Assembly (NCBI RefSeq): GCF_000416235.1
Contig: NZ_ATLO01000035.1
Coordinates: forward strand, 124,001 to 188,000
Source of the DNA: Pseudomonas sp. CFII64
GTDB lineage: Bacteria > Pseudomonadota > Gammaproteobacteria > Pseudomonadales > Pseudomonadaceae
Direction: 5' to 3'
Length of the DNA: 64,000 bases
The notes below the pieces were generated by a model. It saw only the letters and a list, made by a program, of their open reading frames with translations, had not been told where the DNA came from and made no database searches. Position 1 is the first letter of the stretch, and each line of letters starts with the position of its first letter. Of the stretch, positions 7,812-16,400 are shown one piece after another. The position numbers were made by a program, and so were the translations under genes.

Positions 7812-8576
7812 ATGTGGGAAATCATTGATAAAGGTTTGATCAATAACGGGCTGGTCACGGCGTTCGCGTTCGTCGGCGCGGTGATGTGGATTTCCGTGGT
7901 GATCTCCAAGCGCCTGACCTTCGGCCGTATCCACGGCTCGGCCATCGCCATCGTCATCGGGCTGATTCTCGCCTGGGTCGGCGGCACCATGACTGGCGGC
8001 CAGAAAGGCCTGGCGGACATCACGCTGTTCTCCGGTATCGGCCTGATGGGCGGGGCGATGCTGCGAGATTTCGCCATCGTCGCCACGGCATTCGAAGTGC
8101 AGGCCACCGAAGCGCGCAAGGCCGGCATGATCGGGGTGATTGCCTTGTTGCTGGGCACGATCCTGCCGTTCATTGTTGGCGCGAGCATCGCCTGGGCGTT
8201 CGGCTATCGCGACGCCATCAGCATGACCACGATTGGCGCGGGCGCAGTGACGTACATCGTCGGCCCGGTCACGGGTGCGGCGCTGGGCGCAACCTCGGAT
8301 GTCGTCGCGCTGTCCATCGCGACCGGCTTGATCAAGGCCATTCTGGTGATGGTCGGCACACCAATGGCCGCGCGCTGGATGGGCCTGGATAACCCGCGTT
8401 CGGCGATGGTCTTCGGCGGCCTGGCTGGCACGGTCAGCGGCGTAACCGCCGGCCTGGCGGCAACCGATCGACGCCTGGTGCCTTACGGCGCACTGACCGC
8501 GACCTTTCACACCGGGTTGGGCTGCCTGCTCGGGCCTTCGTTGTTGTACTTCATCGTGAGGGCGATTGTGGGGTAG
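7812..8576 (+). CDS. mdcM: malonate transporter subunit MdcM (MadM-type)
   Basis: MdcM (254 aa) is the large membrane subunit of the malonate importer. The sequence is almost entirely hydrophobic with about eight membrane segments and glycine-rich turns (GLILAWVGGTMTGGQKGLA, FGGLAGTVSGVTAGLAATD). The gene is coupled to mdcL and closes the mdc operon. A REPIN follows the stop, and the convergent regulator mdcR lies beyond it. Confidence 0.92.
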   Translation: MWEIIDKGLINNGLVTAFAFVGAVMWISVVISKRLTFGRIHGSAIAIVIGLILAWVGGTMTGGQKGLADITLFSGIGLMGGAMLRDFAIVATAFEVQATEARKAGMIGVIALLLGTILPFIVGASIAWAFGYRDAISMTTIGAGAVTYIVGPVTGAALGATSDVVALSIATGLIKAILVMVGTPMAARWMGLDNPRSAMVFGGLAGTVSGVTAGLAATDRRLVPYGALTATFHTGLGCLLGPSLLYFIVRAIVG

Positions 8577-8597
8577 CTATCGCGCACACAGCGGCTC

Positions 8598-8689
8598 CGT
8601 AGGACCGGCTTCAGCCGGGAGGGCGAGAGGTTTGACGACGCAGATGCTTTGGATGTGCAGGCTTGCTCCCGGCTGAAGCCGGTCCTACG
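8598..8689. repeat. REPIN (inverted REP pair)
   Basis: Two 24-base REP copies in inverted orientation, 8598-8621 and 8666-8689, with the GTAGGACCGGCTTCAGCCGGGAG sequence class. It lies between the convergent mdcM and mdcR genes and could help stabilise 3' ends or block read-through. Confidence 0.9.
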
Positions 8690-8702
8690 ATTCGTTGCGT
8701 AC

Positions 8703-9623
8703 CTACACGGTCTTGAGCCGATTGCTGTACATCCGGCATTCCGCGAGCAACGCCAGCAGGTTCGGGTCGCGCTCGCGGGATTTGAGGAACACCAGGCCGA
8801 TGTGCTGCTGCATGTGATAGCGCGACTGCAGCGGGATCAGGCGTACGCGGTTTTCGTAGACGGCCGCGATACGCCCCGGCAGCAAGGCATAGCCCACGCC
8901 TGAGCTGACCATGCTCAGCAGGGTGAAGATGTCGTTCACCTGCATCGCCACTTTTGGTTCGAACCCCGCCCGCTGGAACACCCGTGCCCCGTCGCGGTGG
9001 GTGGCGAAGCCTTGGGTGAGGGTAATGAAGGTCGCTTCGCGCAGGTCGCTGAGGTCGACTTCGCTGTGCTGCGAAAATGGCGAGTCGGCAGGCGCAGCCA
9101 GGAAAATATCATCGGAAAACAGCGGCAGGTGCTCGCAATCCGGGTCGTTGACGCTTTCGTCCAGCGACACCAGGATAGCGTCGACTTCCATGTTTTTGAG
9201 TTTGTAGAACAGGTCGATATTCGAGCCCAGAATCAAGTCAATATTCAGCTCGCTGCGGCGGATTTTCAGACCCATGATCAATTGCGGCACGGTCTTGACC
9301 GTCAACGAATACAGCGCTCCCAGCTTGAAACGCGCCGCCGAGAAACCGGCCGCCTGCCGGGTCAGTTCGACAGTGGCGAGCACGTCCTGGATCAGCTTCT
9401 GCGCGCGCTCTTCCAGCACATAGGCGCTTTCCAGCGGCGTCAGGTTGCGCCCTTCGTGTTTGAACAGCGGGCAGCGCAAGGCACTTTCCAGAGAATGAAT
9501 CGCCCGGTGCACGCTGACGTTGCTGGTCTGCAACTCGGCGGCCGCTCGGGCGAGGTTGCCCGTGCGCATGAAGGCCAGGAATATTTCCAGCTTCTTGAGG
9601 GTCAACTCATCGTCGATTTGCAT
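8703..9623 (-). CDS. mdcR: LysR-type regulator of malonate use, MdcR
   Basis: A 306-residue LysR-family transcriptional regulator. The N-terminal winged helix-turn-helix (LEIFLAFMRTGNLARAAAEL, then SVHRAIHSLE) is followed by a periplasmic-binding-like effector domain. The position at the end of the mdc operon, and the family's role in other bacteria, indicate that it senses malonate and activates mdcA and the following genes. It is transcribed convergently towards mdcM, so it is not in the operon it controls. The start at 9623 is the only ATG that gives the usual LysR N-terminus. Confidence 0.9.
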   Translation of the reverse strand: MQIDDELTLKKLEIFLAFMRTGNLARAAAELQTSNVSVHRAIHSLESALRCPLFKHEGRNLTPLESAYVLEERAQKLIQDVLATVELTRQAAGFSAARFKLGALYSLTVKTVPQLIMGLKIRRSELNIDLILGSNIDLFYKLKNMEVDAILVSLDESVNDPDCEHLPLFSDDIFLAAPADSPFSQHSEVDLSDLREATFITLTQGFATHRDGARVFQRAGFEPKVAMQVNDIFTLLSMVSSGVGYALLPGRIAAVYENRVRLIPLQSRYHMQQHIGLVFLKSRERDPNLLALLAECRMYSNRLKTV

Positions 9624-9775
9624 GGCTTAGGTTTCTTGTTCGAATGCTAGCGATTGTGCCCAAGTCCTGAGCCACTGGCTGCACTAAATTCCTGGTCGGC
9701 TCAGGCACGGGTTGCACTGCGAGTGTTTAACCTAGAGCCTTGCGCAGCGATTCTGGTCAGCGAGGTAGTGTGCGG

Positions 9776-10393
9776 ATGTATTACGGAGAAAAATTCAACG
9801 CCTGGTCGCATCTGGTCGGCGCCGTGCTGGCGTTGGTCGGCGCGGTCTGGCTGCTGGTGTATGCGAGCTTGTACGGCGATGTGTGGAAAGTCGTCAGCAT
9901 GGCGATTTATGGCGTGACGCTGGTGACTTTGTACAGCGCATCCACCGTGTACCACAGCGTTCGCGGGCGGGCGAAACAGATCATGCAAAAGGTTGATCAC
10001 TTTTCGATCTATCTGCTGATTGCCGGCAGCTACACGCCATTTTGCCTGGTCACCCTGCGCGGCGCGTGGGGCTGGACGCTGTTCGGCATTGTCTGGGGCC
10101 TGGCGATCATCGGCATCCTGCAGGAAATCAAGCCGCGCTCCGAAGCGCGAATCATGTCCATCGTTATCTACGCGGTGATGGGCTGGATCGTGCTGGTGGC
10201 GGTCAAACCGTTGCTGGCAGCATTGGGCACAGCGGGTTTTACCTTCCTCGCAGCCGGCGGCGCGCTGTACACCATCGGCATCATCTTCTTTGCCTACGAC
10301 ACCCGCTTCCGGCACTGGCACGGCATCTGGCATCTGTTCGTCATCGCCGGAAGCCTGCTGCACTTTGTGGCGATTTGTTTTTATGTGCTTTGA
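9776..10393 (+). CDS. trhA: hemolysin III / TrhA-type membrane protein
   Basis: A 205-residue membrane protein of the PAQR/hemolysin III family (TrhA, YqfA in E. coli), implicated in membrane fluidity homeostasis. Seven hydrophobic segments are visible. The family's conserved residues appear as NAWSHLVGAVLALVG near the start, a central DHFSIYLLIAGSYTPFCL, and HxxxH-type residues (RHWHGIWHLFVIAGSLLHF) at the end, which bind a metal in PAQR proteins. ATG at 9776 was chosen because it gives the conserved MYYGEKFNAWSH start, and a GAGG lies at 9762-9765. Confidence 0.88.
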   Translation: MYYGEKFNAWSHLVGAVLALVGAVWLLVYASLYGDVWKVVSMAIYGVTLVTLYSASTVYHSVRGRAKQIMQKVDHFSIYLLIAGSYTPFCLVTLRGAWGWTLFGIVWGLAIIGILQEIKPRSEARIMSIVIYAVMGWIVLVAVKPLLAALGTAGFTFLAAGGALYTIGIIFFAYDTRFRHWHGIWHLFVIAGSLLHFVAICFYVL

Positions 10394-10404
10394 ATAACGT
10401 AACC

Positions 10405-10458
10405 GTGGGAGCGGCTTCAGCCGGGAGAATGCCCTCCCGGCTGAAGCCAGTCCTACGG
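10405..10458. repeat. REPIN (compact inverted REP pair)
   Basis: GTGGGAGCGGCTTCAGCCGG at 10405 and its inverted counterpart ending at 10458 are separated by only about six bases. It sits between the convergent trhA and rsmE genes and could act as a bidirectional 3'-end barrier. Confidence 0.85.
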
Positions 10459-10477
10459 TTGGCTGCCGGACGATATT

Positions 10478-11197
10478 TTAAAAATCCCCCCACAACTGCT
10501 GCGCCACGCTCAGTGCTACGACTGGCGCGGTTTCGGTGCGCAGCACGCGTGGGCCGAGGCGGGCGGCGTGGAAGCCGGCGTCCTGGGCTTGAGCAACTTC
10601 AGCGTCATTAAGGCCGCCTTCCGGGCCGATCAGGAACGCCAGGGAGTTCGGCTTGCTATGGCTGGTCAGCGGTTCGGCGACCGGATGCAGTACCAGTTTC
10701 AAGTCGGCTTCGGTACGTTTGAGCCAGTCGGCCAGCGCCATCGGCGGGTGAATCACTGGCACCACCGAACGGCCGCATTGCTCGCAGGCGCTGATTGCAA
10801 TTTGTTGCCAATGCAGCTGACGCTTTTCCGCGCGGTCGTCCTTGAGGCGTACTTCACAGCGTTCGCTGACAATCGGCGTGATCTGCGTGACGCCCAGTTC
10901 GGTGGCTTTCTGAATCGCCCAGTCCATGCGTTCGCCACGCGACAAACCCTGGCCCAGATGAATCAGCAGCGGGGATTCGGTCTGGCCGGCGAAGGTTTCG
11001 TTGAGCTGCACGCGCACGCGTTTCTTGCCGACTTCCAGCAGCGTGCCGCGAAACTCCTGGCCCGAGCCGTCGAACAGCTGCAGCGCATCGCCCTCAGCCA
11101 TGCGCAACACGCGCCCGATGTAATGCGCCTGCGCTTCAGGCAATTCGTGTTCGCCGAGGCTCAGGGGGGCTTCGATGAAAAAGCGTGACAGTCTCAT
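10478..11197 (-). CDS. rsmE: 16S rRNA (uracil-1498-N3)-methyltransferase
   Basis: RsmE (239 aa) methylates N3 of U1498 in 16S rRNA, using S-adenosylmethionine. The N-terminal PUA-like domain starts MRLSRFFIEAPL and has the HYIGRVLRM motif. The C-terminal SPOUT domain shows FLIGPEGGLNDAE and ARLGPRVLRTETAPV, the knot that binds SAM. The length is normal. It is on the same strand as bioA and 167 bases downstream of it, an arrangement I recall from other pseudomonads. Confidence 0.95.
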   Translation of the reverse strand: MRLSRFFIEAPLSLGEHELPEAQAHYIGRVLRMAEGDALQLFDGSGQEFRGTLLEVGKKRVRVQLNETFAGQTESPLLIHLGQGLSRGERMDWAIQKATELGVTQITPIVSERCEVRLKDDRAEKRQLHWQQIAISACEQCGRSVVPVIHPPMALADWLKRTEADLKLVLHPVAEPLTSHSKPNSLAFLIGPEGGLNDAEVAQAQDAGFHAARLGPRVLRTETAPVVALSVAQQLWGDF

Positions 11198-11250
11198 GGG
11201 GGATCTCTGAAGTTCTGGAATGCTGCGTGGTTCTTTGCGGTGGAATTTAT

Positions 11251-11336
11251 CGTAGGGGCGAATTCATTCGCGCAGCAAGCCGTGAAGATTGCGCTGACTG
11301 TACCGGCCCTTTCGGGGATAAATCCCCTCCTACAAC
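11251..11336. repeat. imperfect REP pair
   Basis: GTAGGGGCGAATTCATTCGCG at 11252 and an inverted partner of a different subclass (GGGGATAAATCCCCTCCTAC) at about 11313-11333. The halves do not match well, so this may be two independent REPs rather than one REPIN. It lies between bioA and rsmE. Confidence 0.65.
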
Positions 11337-11364
11337 GCATTCCATCCGCAGATCTGAATTCGGC

Positions 11365-12771
11365 CTAACCCGGATCACGAAAATCCGGATGAAAGTTCTC
11401 ACGCACCGCAACGCTGATGCTGCTGCGCGTCGCGATGTCGATGCCTTCGGTGGCCACTTCGGCGAGGAAGTCGATCTGTTCCGGGGTGATCACATACGGC
11501 GGCAGGAAATACACCACGCTGCCCAGCGGCCGCAACAGCGCACCGCGCTCCAGGGCGTGCTGGAAAACCTTCAAGCCGCGGCGCTCTTGCCACGGATACG
11601 CGGTTTTGGTGGCCTTGTCCTGCACCATTTCGATGGCCACGGCCATGCCGGTCTGGCGCACTTCGGCCACGTTCGGGTGGTCCGCCAGATGCGCCGTGGC
11701 GGTTTTCATGCGCTGGGCCAGGGCTTTGTTGTTCTCGATGACGTTGTCCTGCTCGAAGATATCCAGCGTAGCCAACGCCGCCGCACACGCCAGTGGATTG
11801 CCGGTGTAGCTGTGGGAATGCAGAAAGGCCCGCAAGGTTGGATAGTCGTCGTAGAACGCGTCGTACACGTCATCGGTGGTGATGCAGGCTGCCAACGGCA
11901 GGTAACCGCCGGTCAACGCCTTGGACAGGCACAGAAAATCCGGACGGATGCCGGCCTGTTCACAGGCAAACATGGTGCCGGTACGGCCAAAACCCACGGC
12001 GATTTCATCGTGAATCAGGTGCACGCCATAACGGTCGCAGGCATCGCGCAGCAATTTGAGGTAGATCGGGTCGTACATGCGCATGCCGCCCGCGCCTTGA
12101 ATCAACGGCTCGACGATGACCGCTGCAACCGTGTCGTGGTGCTCGGCAAGGGTTTGTTCCATGGCCGCGAACATGTTGCGCGAGTGTTCTTCCCAGCTCA
12201 TGCCGTCGGGACGGTGATAACAGTCGGGGCTCGGCACCTTGATGGTGTCCAGCAGCAGCGCCTTGTAGGTTTCGGTGAACAGCGGCACGTCGCCCACCGA
12301 CATCGCGGCCATGGTTTCGCCGTGATAGCTGTTGGTCAGGGTGACGAATCGCTTCTTGTCCGGTTTGCCGCGATTGAGCCAGTAATGAAAGCTCATCTTC
12401 AAGGCGACTTCGATGCAGGACGAACCGTTATCGGCGTAGAAGCAGCGAGTCAGGCCCTCCGGCGTCATCTTGATCAGGCGCTCGGACAGCTCGATCACCG
12501 GCTGGTGGCTGAAACCCGCCAGAATCACGTGCTCCAGCTGGTCGACCTGATCCTTGATGCGCTGATTGATGCGCGGGTTGGCGTGGCCGAATACGTTGAC
12601 CCACCAGGAACTCACGGCGTCCAGGTAACGCTTGCCTTCAAAGTCCTCCAGCCAGACGCCTTCGCCGCGCTTGATCGGGATCAGCGGCAGGTTTTCGTGA
12701 TCTTTCATCTGGGTGCAGGGGTGCCACAGGACCGCGAGGTCGCGTTGCATCCACTGATTATTCAAGCCCAT
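11365..12771 (-). CDS. bioA: adenosylmethionine-8-amino-7-oxononanoate aminotransferase
   Basis: BioA (468 aa) is the PLP-dependent enzyme that converts 7-keto-8-aminopelargonate to 7,8-diaminopelargonate in biotin synthesis, using S-adenosylmethionine as amino donor. Family signatures: HPCTQMKDHE near the start, SSWWVNVFGHANP, the cofactor region NSYHGETMAAMSVGD, HDEIAVGFGRTGTMFACE, and the Schiff-base lysine in LSKALTGGYLPLAA. It is somewhat longer than the E. coli enzyme because of a C-terminal extension (after DFLAEVATEGI) that is common in pseudomonads. The other bio genes are not in the window. Confidence 0.95.
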   Translation of the reverse strand: MGLNNQWMQRDLAVLWHPCTQMKDHENLPLIPIKRGEGVWLEDFEGKRYLDAVSSWWVNVFGHANPRINQRIKDQVDQLEHVILAGFSHQPVIELSERLIKMTPEGLTRCFYADNGSSCIEVALKMSFHYWLNRGKPDKKRFVTLTNSYHGETMAAMSVGDVPLFTETYKALLLDTIKVPSPDCYHRPDGMSWEEHSRNMFAAMEQTLAEHHDTVAAVIVEPLIQGAGGMRMYDPIYLKLLRDACDRYGVHLIHDEIAVGFGRTGTMFACEQAGIRPDFLCLSKALTGGYLPLAACITTDDVYDAFYDDYPTLRAFLHSHSYTGNPLACAAALATLDIFEQDNVIENNKALAQRMKTATAHLADHPNVAEVRQTGMAVAIEMVQDKATKTAYPWQERRGLKVFQHALERGALLRPLGSVVYFLPPYVITPEQIDFLAEVATEGIDIATRSSISVAVRENFHPDFRDPG

Positions 12772-12982
12772 TGGTTATCTCCGAGTGACGGCTCGCATGG
12801 CGCGAGGACGAACAATCGCGCAAGCCTATGCAATGCCCGGCTGCGGGACAACCTCTTGTGCGTAATGGCATCGTGCTTAGAGCGCTGGCAGGCCCGCAAT
12901 GGCTGGCGTATCCTTCGCGGCTCTTCGACGTCTCGGGCTTGGTTTTCCGAAACTTCCTACGTTTTATTTCGGAGTTCGCTGA
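12772..12982. promoter_or_regulatory. divergent control region of bioA and the flavoprotein gene
   Basis: A 211-base gap between two divergently transcribed genes, so it must hold at least two promoters. I could not identify a convincing -35/-10 pair or a known operator by eye. Confidence 0.4.
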
Positions 12983-14839
12983 ATGCTTTCTGGTTGGCTG
13001 CGCGCCTGTGCGCTAGTGGTAGTTGGGCTGGTCAGCGTTTCGGCGCTCGCTATTGAAAAACAACATACAGCGATCGTCGTCGGTGGCGGACTGGCGGGCC
13101 TGACGGCGGCCTACGAGCTGCAAGGCAAAGGCTGGCAAGTCACGCTGCTGGAAGCCAAACCCAACCTGGGCGGCCGCTCCGGCCTGGCAACCAGCGAGTG
13201 GATCGGCAACAGCAAGGCTCAGCCGGTGCTGAACCAGTACCTGAATCAATTCAAACTCAGCAGCGTGCCCGCGCCTGAATTTGTGCGCACGCCAAGTTAT
13301 CTGATCGACGGCGTTTATTTCACCAAGGCCGAACTGGCCCTCAAGCAACCGGCCACCGCCGAAGCGATGAAGCGTTACGAGGAAACCCTCGATAACCTCG
13401 CGCGCTCGATCAGCGATCCGGAAAATCCAGCCGCCAACAGCACGTTGTTTGCCCTGGACCAGATCAACGTGGCGAACTGGCTGGATCGTCTTTCCCTGCC
13501 CGCCACTGCGCGTCAGCTGATCAATCAGCAGATTCGTACCCGTTATGACGAACCTTCGCGCCTGTCGCTGCTGTATTTCGCACAACAGTCTCGGGTTAAT
13601 CGCGACATTGAAGACCGCGATTTCCGCGCCGCTCGCCTGCCTGGTGGCAGCGCGGTGCTGGTCGAGTCGTTCGTAAAGCAGATCAAGGCGATCAAAACCA
13701 ATTCGCCCGTTTCCGCGATCATCCAGGAAAAGGATGGCGTGACGGTCAAGGTTGGCGCAGTCGGCTACAGCGCTGATTACGTGGTGGTTGCCGTGCCGTT
13801 GCGCGCGCTGAACAAAATTCAGATGACCCCGGCGCTGGACGCTCAGCACATGGGCGCGATCAAGAGCACCAACTACGGCTGGCGCGACCAGATCATGCTC
13901 AAGTTCAAGACGCCGGTCTGGGACAGCAAGGCGCGCTTGTCGGGCGAGATCTACAGCAACACCGGCCTGGGCATGCTCTGGATCGAGCCTGCACTTAAAG
14001 GTGGCGCCAACGTGGTGATCAACCTGTCCGGCGACAACGCCCGGATCATGCAGTCGTTTGGCGACAAACAACTGGTGGACCAGGTGCTGATTCGTCTGCA
14101 TGCGTTCTATCCGCAGGCGCGTGGCGCCTACACCGGTTACGAAATCCGTCGCTACAGCGTCGATCCTTCGACTGGCGGCGCTTACCTGGCATTTGGTCCG
14201 GGGCAGATCAGCAAGTACTGGCGTCTGTGGGAAAAGCCTGTTCAGCGTGTAGCTTTCGCTGGCGAACACACCGACACCATGTTCCCGGGTACGCTGGAAG
14301 GTGCCTTGCGCACGGGTCAGCGTGCCGCCAGCCAGGTGCAGGATCTGGCGGCTGGCAAGTCGTTCGAACCGGTCAAGGTGGTTCCGGCGGCAGCTCCGGC
14401 ACCGAAAGCGTCCGGCGGCAACTTCTTCAGCAACCTGTTTGGCGGTTCGTCCGACAAGGCTGAAGCGAAGAAACCAGAACCGGCCAAACCTGCCGACGCC
14501 GCCAAGCCGCAAGAGAAGAAGGGCTTCTTCTCCCGTCTGTTCGGTTCCGACGAGCCGGCCGCCCAGCCTGTGGAGAAAGCGCCAGAGCCGGCACCTGCTC
14601 CAGTACCGGTAGCGCCAGTGGTTGCTCCGGTAGTTGAACCGGCCAAGCCTGAGCCAGCGAAGGTGGAACCGGCGAAGAAAGCGCCAGTGAAGAAGACGCC
14701 GGCCAAAGAGCCTGCGAAAAAAACACCGGCCAAGCCTGTGACACACAAGGCTCCGGCCAAGGCAGAGCCAGCCAAAAAAGCTCCGGTCAAAGCCAAGACC
14801 GAAGCAGCACCGGCGCCAGCGGCGGCTCCGAGCAACTGA
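12983..14839 (+). CDS. secreted FAD-dependent amine oxidase-like protein with Lys/Pro/Ala-rich tail
   Basis: A 618-residue flavoprotein. A signal peptide (about residues 1-24, hydrophobic LVVVGLVSVSALA) leads into a Rossmann FAD-binding motif VVGGGLAGLTAAYEL with LLEAKPNLGGR, typical of the flavin monoamine oxidase/phytoene desaturase group. The second FAD contact FAGEHTDTMFPGTLEGAL occurs near residue 430. After about residue 475 comes a long disordered tail, with two copies of an FFSxLFG motif (NFFSNLFGGS, GFFSRLFGSD) and many AKP/KKAP repeats. The neighbourhood (bioA, cytochrome b561, YceI) matches P. aeruginosa PA0420-PA0423 as I recall it, where this position holds a probable amine oxidase. 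The substrate is unknown. Confidence 0.82.
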   Translation: MLSGWLRACALVVVGLVSVSALAIEKQHTAIVVGGGLAGLTAAYELQGKGWQVTLLEAKPNLGGRSGLATSEWIGNSKAQPVLNQYLNQFKLSSVPAPEFVRTPSYLIDGVYFTKAELALKQPATAEAMKRYEETLDNLARSISDPENPAANSTLFALDQINVANWLDRLSLPATARQLINQQIRTRYDEPSRLSLLYFAQQSRVNRDIEDRDFRAARLPGGSAVLVESFVKQIKAIKTNSPVSAIIQEKDGVTVKVGAVGYSADYVVVAVPLRALNKIQMTPALDAQHMGAIKSTNYGWRDQIMLKFKTPVWDSKARLSGEIYSNTGLGMLWIEPALKGGANVVINLSGDNARIMQSFGDKQLVDQVLIRLHAFYPQARGAYTGYEIRRYSVDPSTGGAYLAFGPGQISKYWRLWEKPVQRVAFAGEHTDTMFPGTLEGALRTGQRAASQVQDLAAGKSFEPVKVVPAAAPAPKASGGNFFSNLFGGSSDKAEAKKPEPAKPADAAKPQEKKGFFSRLFGSDEPAAQPVEKAPEPAPAPVPVAPVVAPVVEPAKPEPAKVEPAKKAPVKKTPAKEPAKKTPAKPVTHKAPAKAEPAKKAPVKAKTEAAPAPAAAPSN

Positions 14840-14884
14840 TCCTGCTGGTTTATAGACCGCGCCCTTTTTTTTTGTGTTTTTTGC

Positions 14885-14976
14885 GTGGAACTGGCGTTAG
14901 CCGGAAGACGGCCAGTACATCTGCCCTATTTGCTTCGTCCGCAACGAAGCCCTCCCGGCTAAAGCCGCTCCTACGG
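14885..14976. repeat. REPIN (diverged)
   Basis: A diverged REP at 14885-14907 (GTGGAACTGGCGTTAGCCGG) and a standard inverted copy at about 14951-14976 (CCTCCCGGCTAAAGCCGCTC...). The first half has several mismatches, so this is an ageing REPIN between the flavoprotein gene and a convergent small gene. Confidence 0.75.
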
Positions 14977-14990
14977 CTTGAATTGCACCA

Positions 14991-15224
14991 TCATTTGGTT
15001 CCGGTGGTGACGAAGCTTTTATGCCCTTCGGTACGCCGCGCTTCTTTCAACATCCACTGCGGCTCGGCTCGGCATTTGTATTTCACGCCCTTGCGACGCG
15101 CCATGGCGCTGACTGTTTCCATACATTCTTGTTTCGACGCATAAGCCTCGCCAGGCCTACGTTCATCCACACAACCTTCCATTCCACTGCACATTGTCAT
15201 AACGACAAAATAAACAGTCATCAT
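14991..15224 (-). CDS. small cysteine-containing protein of unknown function
   Basis: A 77-residue protein with a hydrophobic start (MMTVYFVVMTMCSGMEGC) that could act as an export signal, then a charged body with further cysteines (QECMETVSAMARRKGVKYKC). Four cysteines at about 12, 18, 34 and 51 suggest disulfides in the envelope. A GGAG lies about eleven bases before the ATG at 15224. I do not recognise the family. The gene sits alone between the flavoprotein gene and cytochrome b561, and could be spurious, but the composition looks coding. Confidence 0.55.
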   Translation of the reverse strand: MMTVYFVVMTMCSGMEGCVDERRPGEAYASKQECMETVSAMARRKGVKYKCRAEPQWMLKEARRTEGHKSFVTTGTK

Positions 15225-15819
15225 CGCGGTGTTGCTCCATTGATCGCTGCGATCTAAACGTCCTGCGCCGGTCCTCGTTAACTGTCTGAGGCACTGATAG
15301 CAGTGATTGATTTGGCACGTGAAGGGCGGTTACAGGCACTTCCCTTTGCAGGCCTGGAGGAATGCTGAGCCTTATCCAGTGGCCGGACAATGGCCTAAGG
15401 CTTCCATCCGTCGGAATAACGTCACTATTATTGCTTTTGCTGGACAGCGTCATTTTGGCGTTACAGTTTTCCGCCATAAAATTGGCTTTCTGCCTGTTTG
15501 TTACAGGTGCAGCCTGTTTGGCGGGCTTGGTGTGGCGTGCGAGCGCCGGGGTAAATCAGGCGCGCGCTGCCGCTCATCTGGGCCGATTGGCCGATGGTCA
15601 TGGCGCGGTTTTGTTGAATCAGATTTATCAGGATGCTGTCGGTGCTTTGTAACAACATTGAACGGATCAAGCGGTTTGCAGACAAGGAAGACTGGAGAGC
15701 AAGCTCGGAAACGAAAGTGCGAATCACGTAACAATCGTATTTCTCGATATTTCAGAGCGAAATTTTGCGCTTTCATTCGATAGATAAAAAGTTAGTCTGG
15801 TATCACTTCCTACAAGGTA
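15225..15819. other. 595-base stretch with one doubtful small membrane ORF
   Basis: Mostly non-coding by appearance, with lower GC content after about 15650. The only candidate is a plus-strand frame at 15362-15652 (96 codons) with two hydrophobic stretches (LLLLLLDSVILALQFSAIKL and FCLFVTGAACLAGLVW). Its GGAGG lies only one base before the ATG, which is too close. I keep it as possible (about 0.3) but do not list it as a gene. The promoter of the b561-YceI pair is probably in the AT-rich part near 15700-15810. Confidence 0.35.
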
Positions 15820-15825
15820 ATGGCA

Positions 15826-16374
15826 ATGCAGCTACGCAACTCTTCCTCTCGCTACGGTCTGGTCAGCATGGCGCTCCACTGGGGTGTGGCTGTCGCGGTG
15901 TTTGGTTTGTTTGCGCTGGGGCTGTGGATGGTCGGGCTCGATTATTACGACAGTTGGCGCAAGGCGGGTCCTGATCTGCACAAGAGCATTGGCATCACGT
16001 TGTTCGCTGTCATGTTGAGCCGCATCGTGTGGCGCTTGCTCAGCCCACCACCGCCGCCGCTGGCCAGTTATGGCAAGTGGACACGGATCGGCGCGACATT
16101 CGGTCATTTGTTTCTGTACGTCGGTCTGTTTGCCGTGATGTTCGCCGGTTACCTCATTTCCACCGCCGACGGCGTGGGGATTCCGGTGTTTGGCTTGTTC
16201 GAGGTCCCTGCTTTGATCAGCAGCCTGCCCGATCAGGCGGACAACGCGGGCACGGTTCATTTGTATCTGGCCTGGGTGCTCGTGATTTTCGCGGGGCTTC
16301 ATGGTCTTGCTGCGCTGAAACACCACTTTATCGATCGCGATGTGACCCTCAAACGTATGTTGGGCCGCACCTGA
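15826..16374 (+). CDS. cytochrome b561 family protein
   Basis: A 182-residue inner-membrane dihaem cytochrome b of the prokaryotic b561 (CybB) family, which passes electrons between quinones and periplasmic partners. Four membrane segments are visible, with histidines placed for haem ligation: MALHWGVAV, DLHKSIGITLF, FGHLFLYVGLF and GLHGLAALKHHF. ATG at 15826 gives nine bases from AAGG at 15813; an ATG two codons earlier is also possible. It is followed 26 bases later by a YceI gene, an association common in proteobacteria that suggests joint transcription. Confidence 0.88.
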   Translation: MQLRNSSSRYGLVSMALHWGVAVAVFGLFALGLWMVGLDYYDSWRKAGPDLHKSIGITLFAVMLSRIVWRLLSPPPPPLASYGKWTRIGATFGHLFLYVGLFAVMFAGYLISTADGVGIPVFGLFEVPALISSLPDQADNAGTVHLYLAWVLVIFAGLHGLAALKHHFIDRDVTLKRMLGRT

Positions 16375-16400
16375 TTTTTCAACCAAAAAGGGAATACAGC

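Noticed and set aside
11185..13056. Long plus-strand open frame of 623 codons
   Set aside because: It is antisense to bioA, rich in His, Gln and Val as expected for a shadow of a GC-rich gene, and has no recognisable domain.
15307..15783. 158-codon plus-strand frame and overlapping small frames near 15300-15780
   Set aside because: They overlap each other in several frames, with no convincing ribosome-binding site; only the 15362-15652 frame has a plausible membrane pattern, and it remains doubtful.
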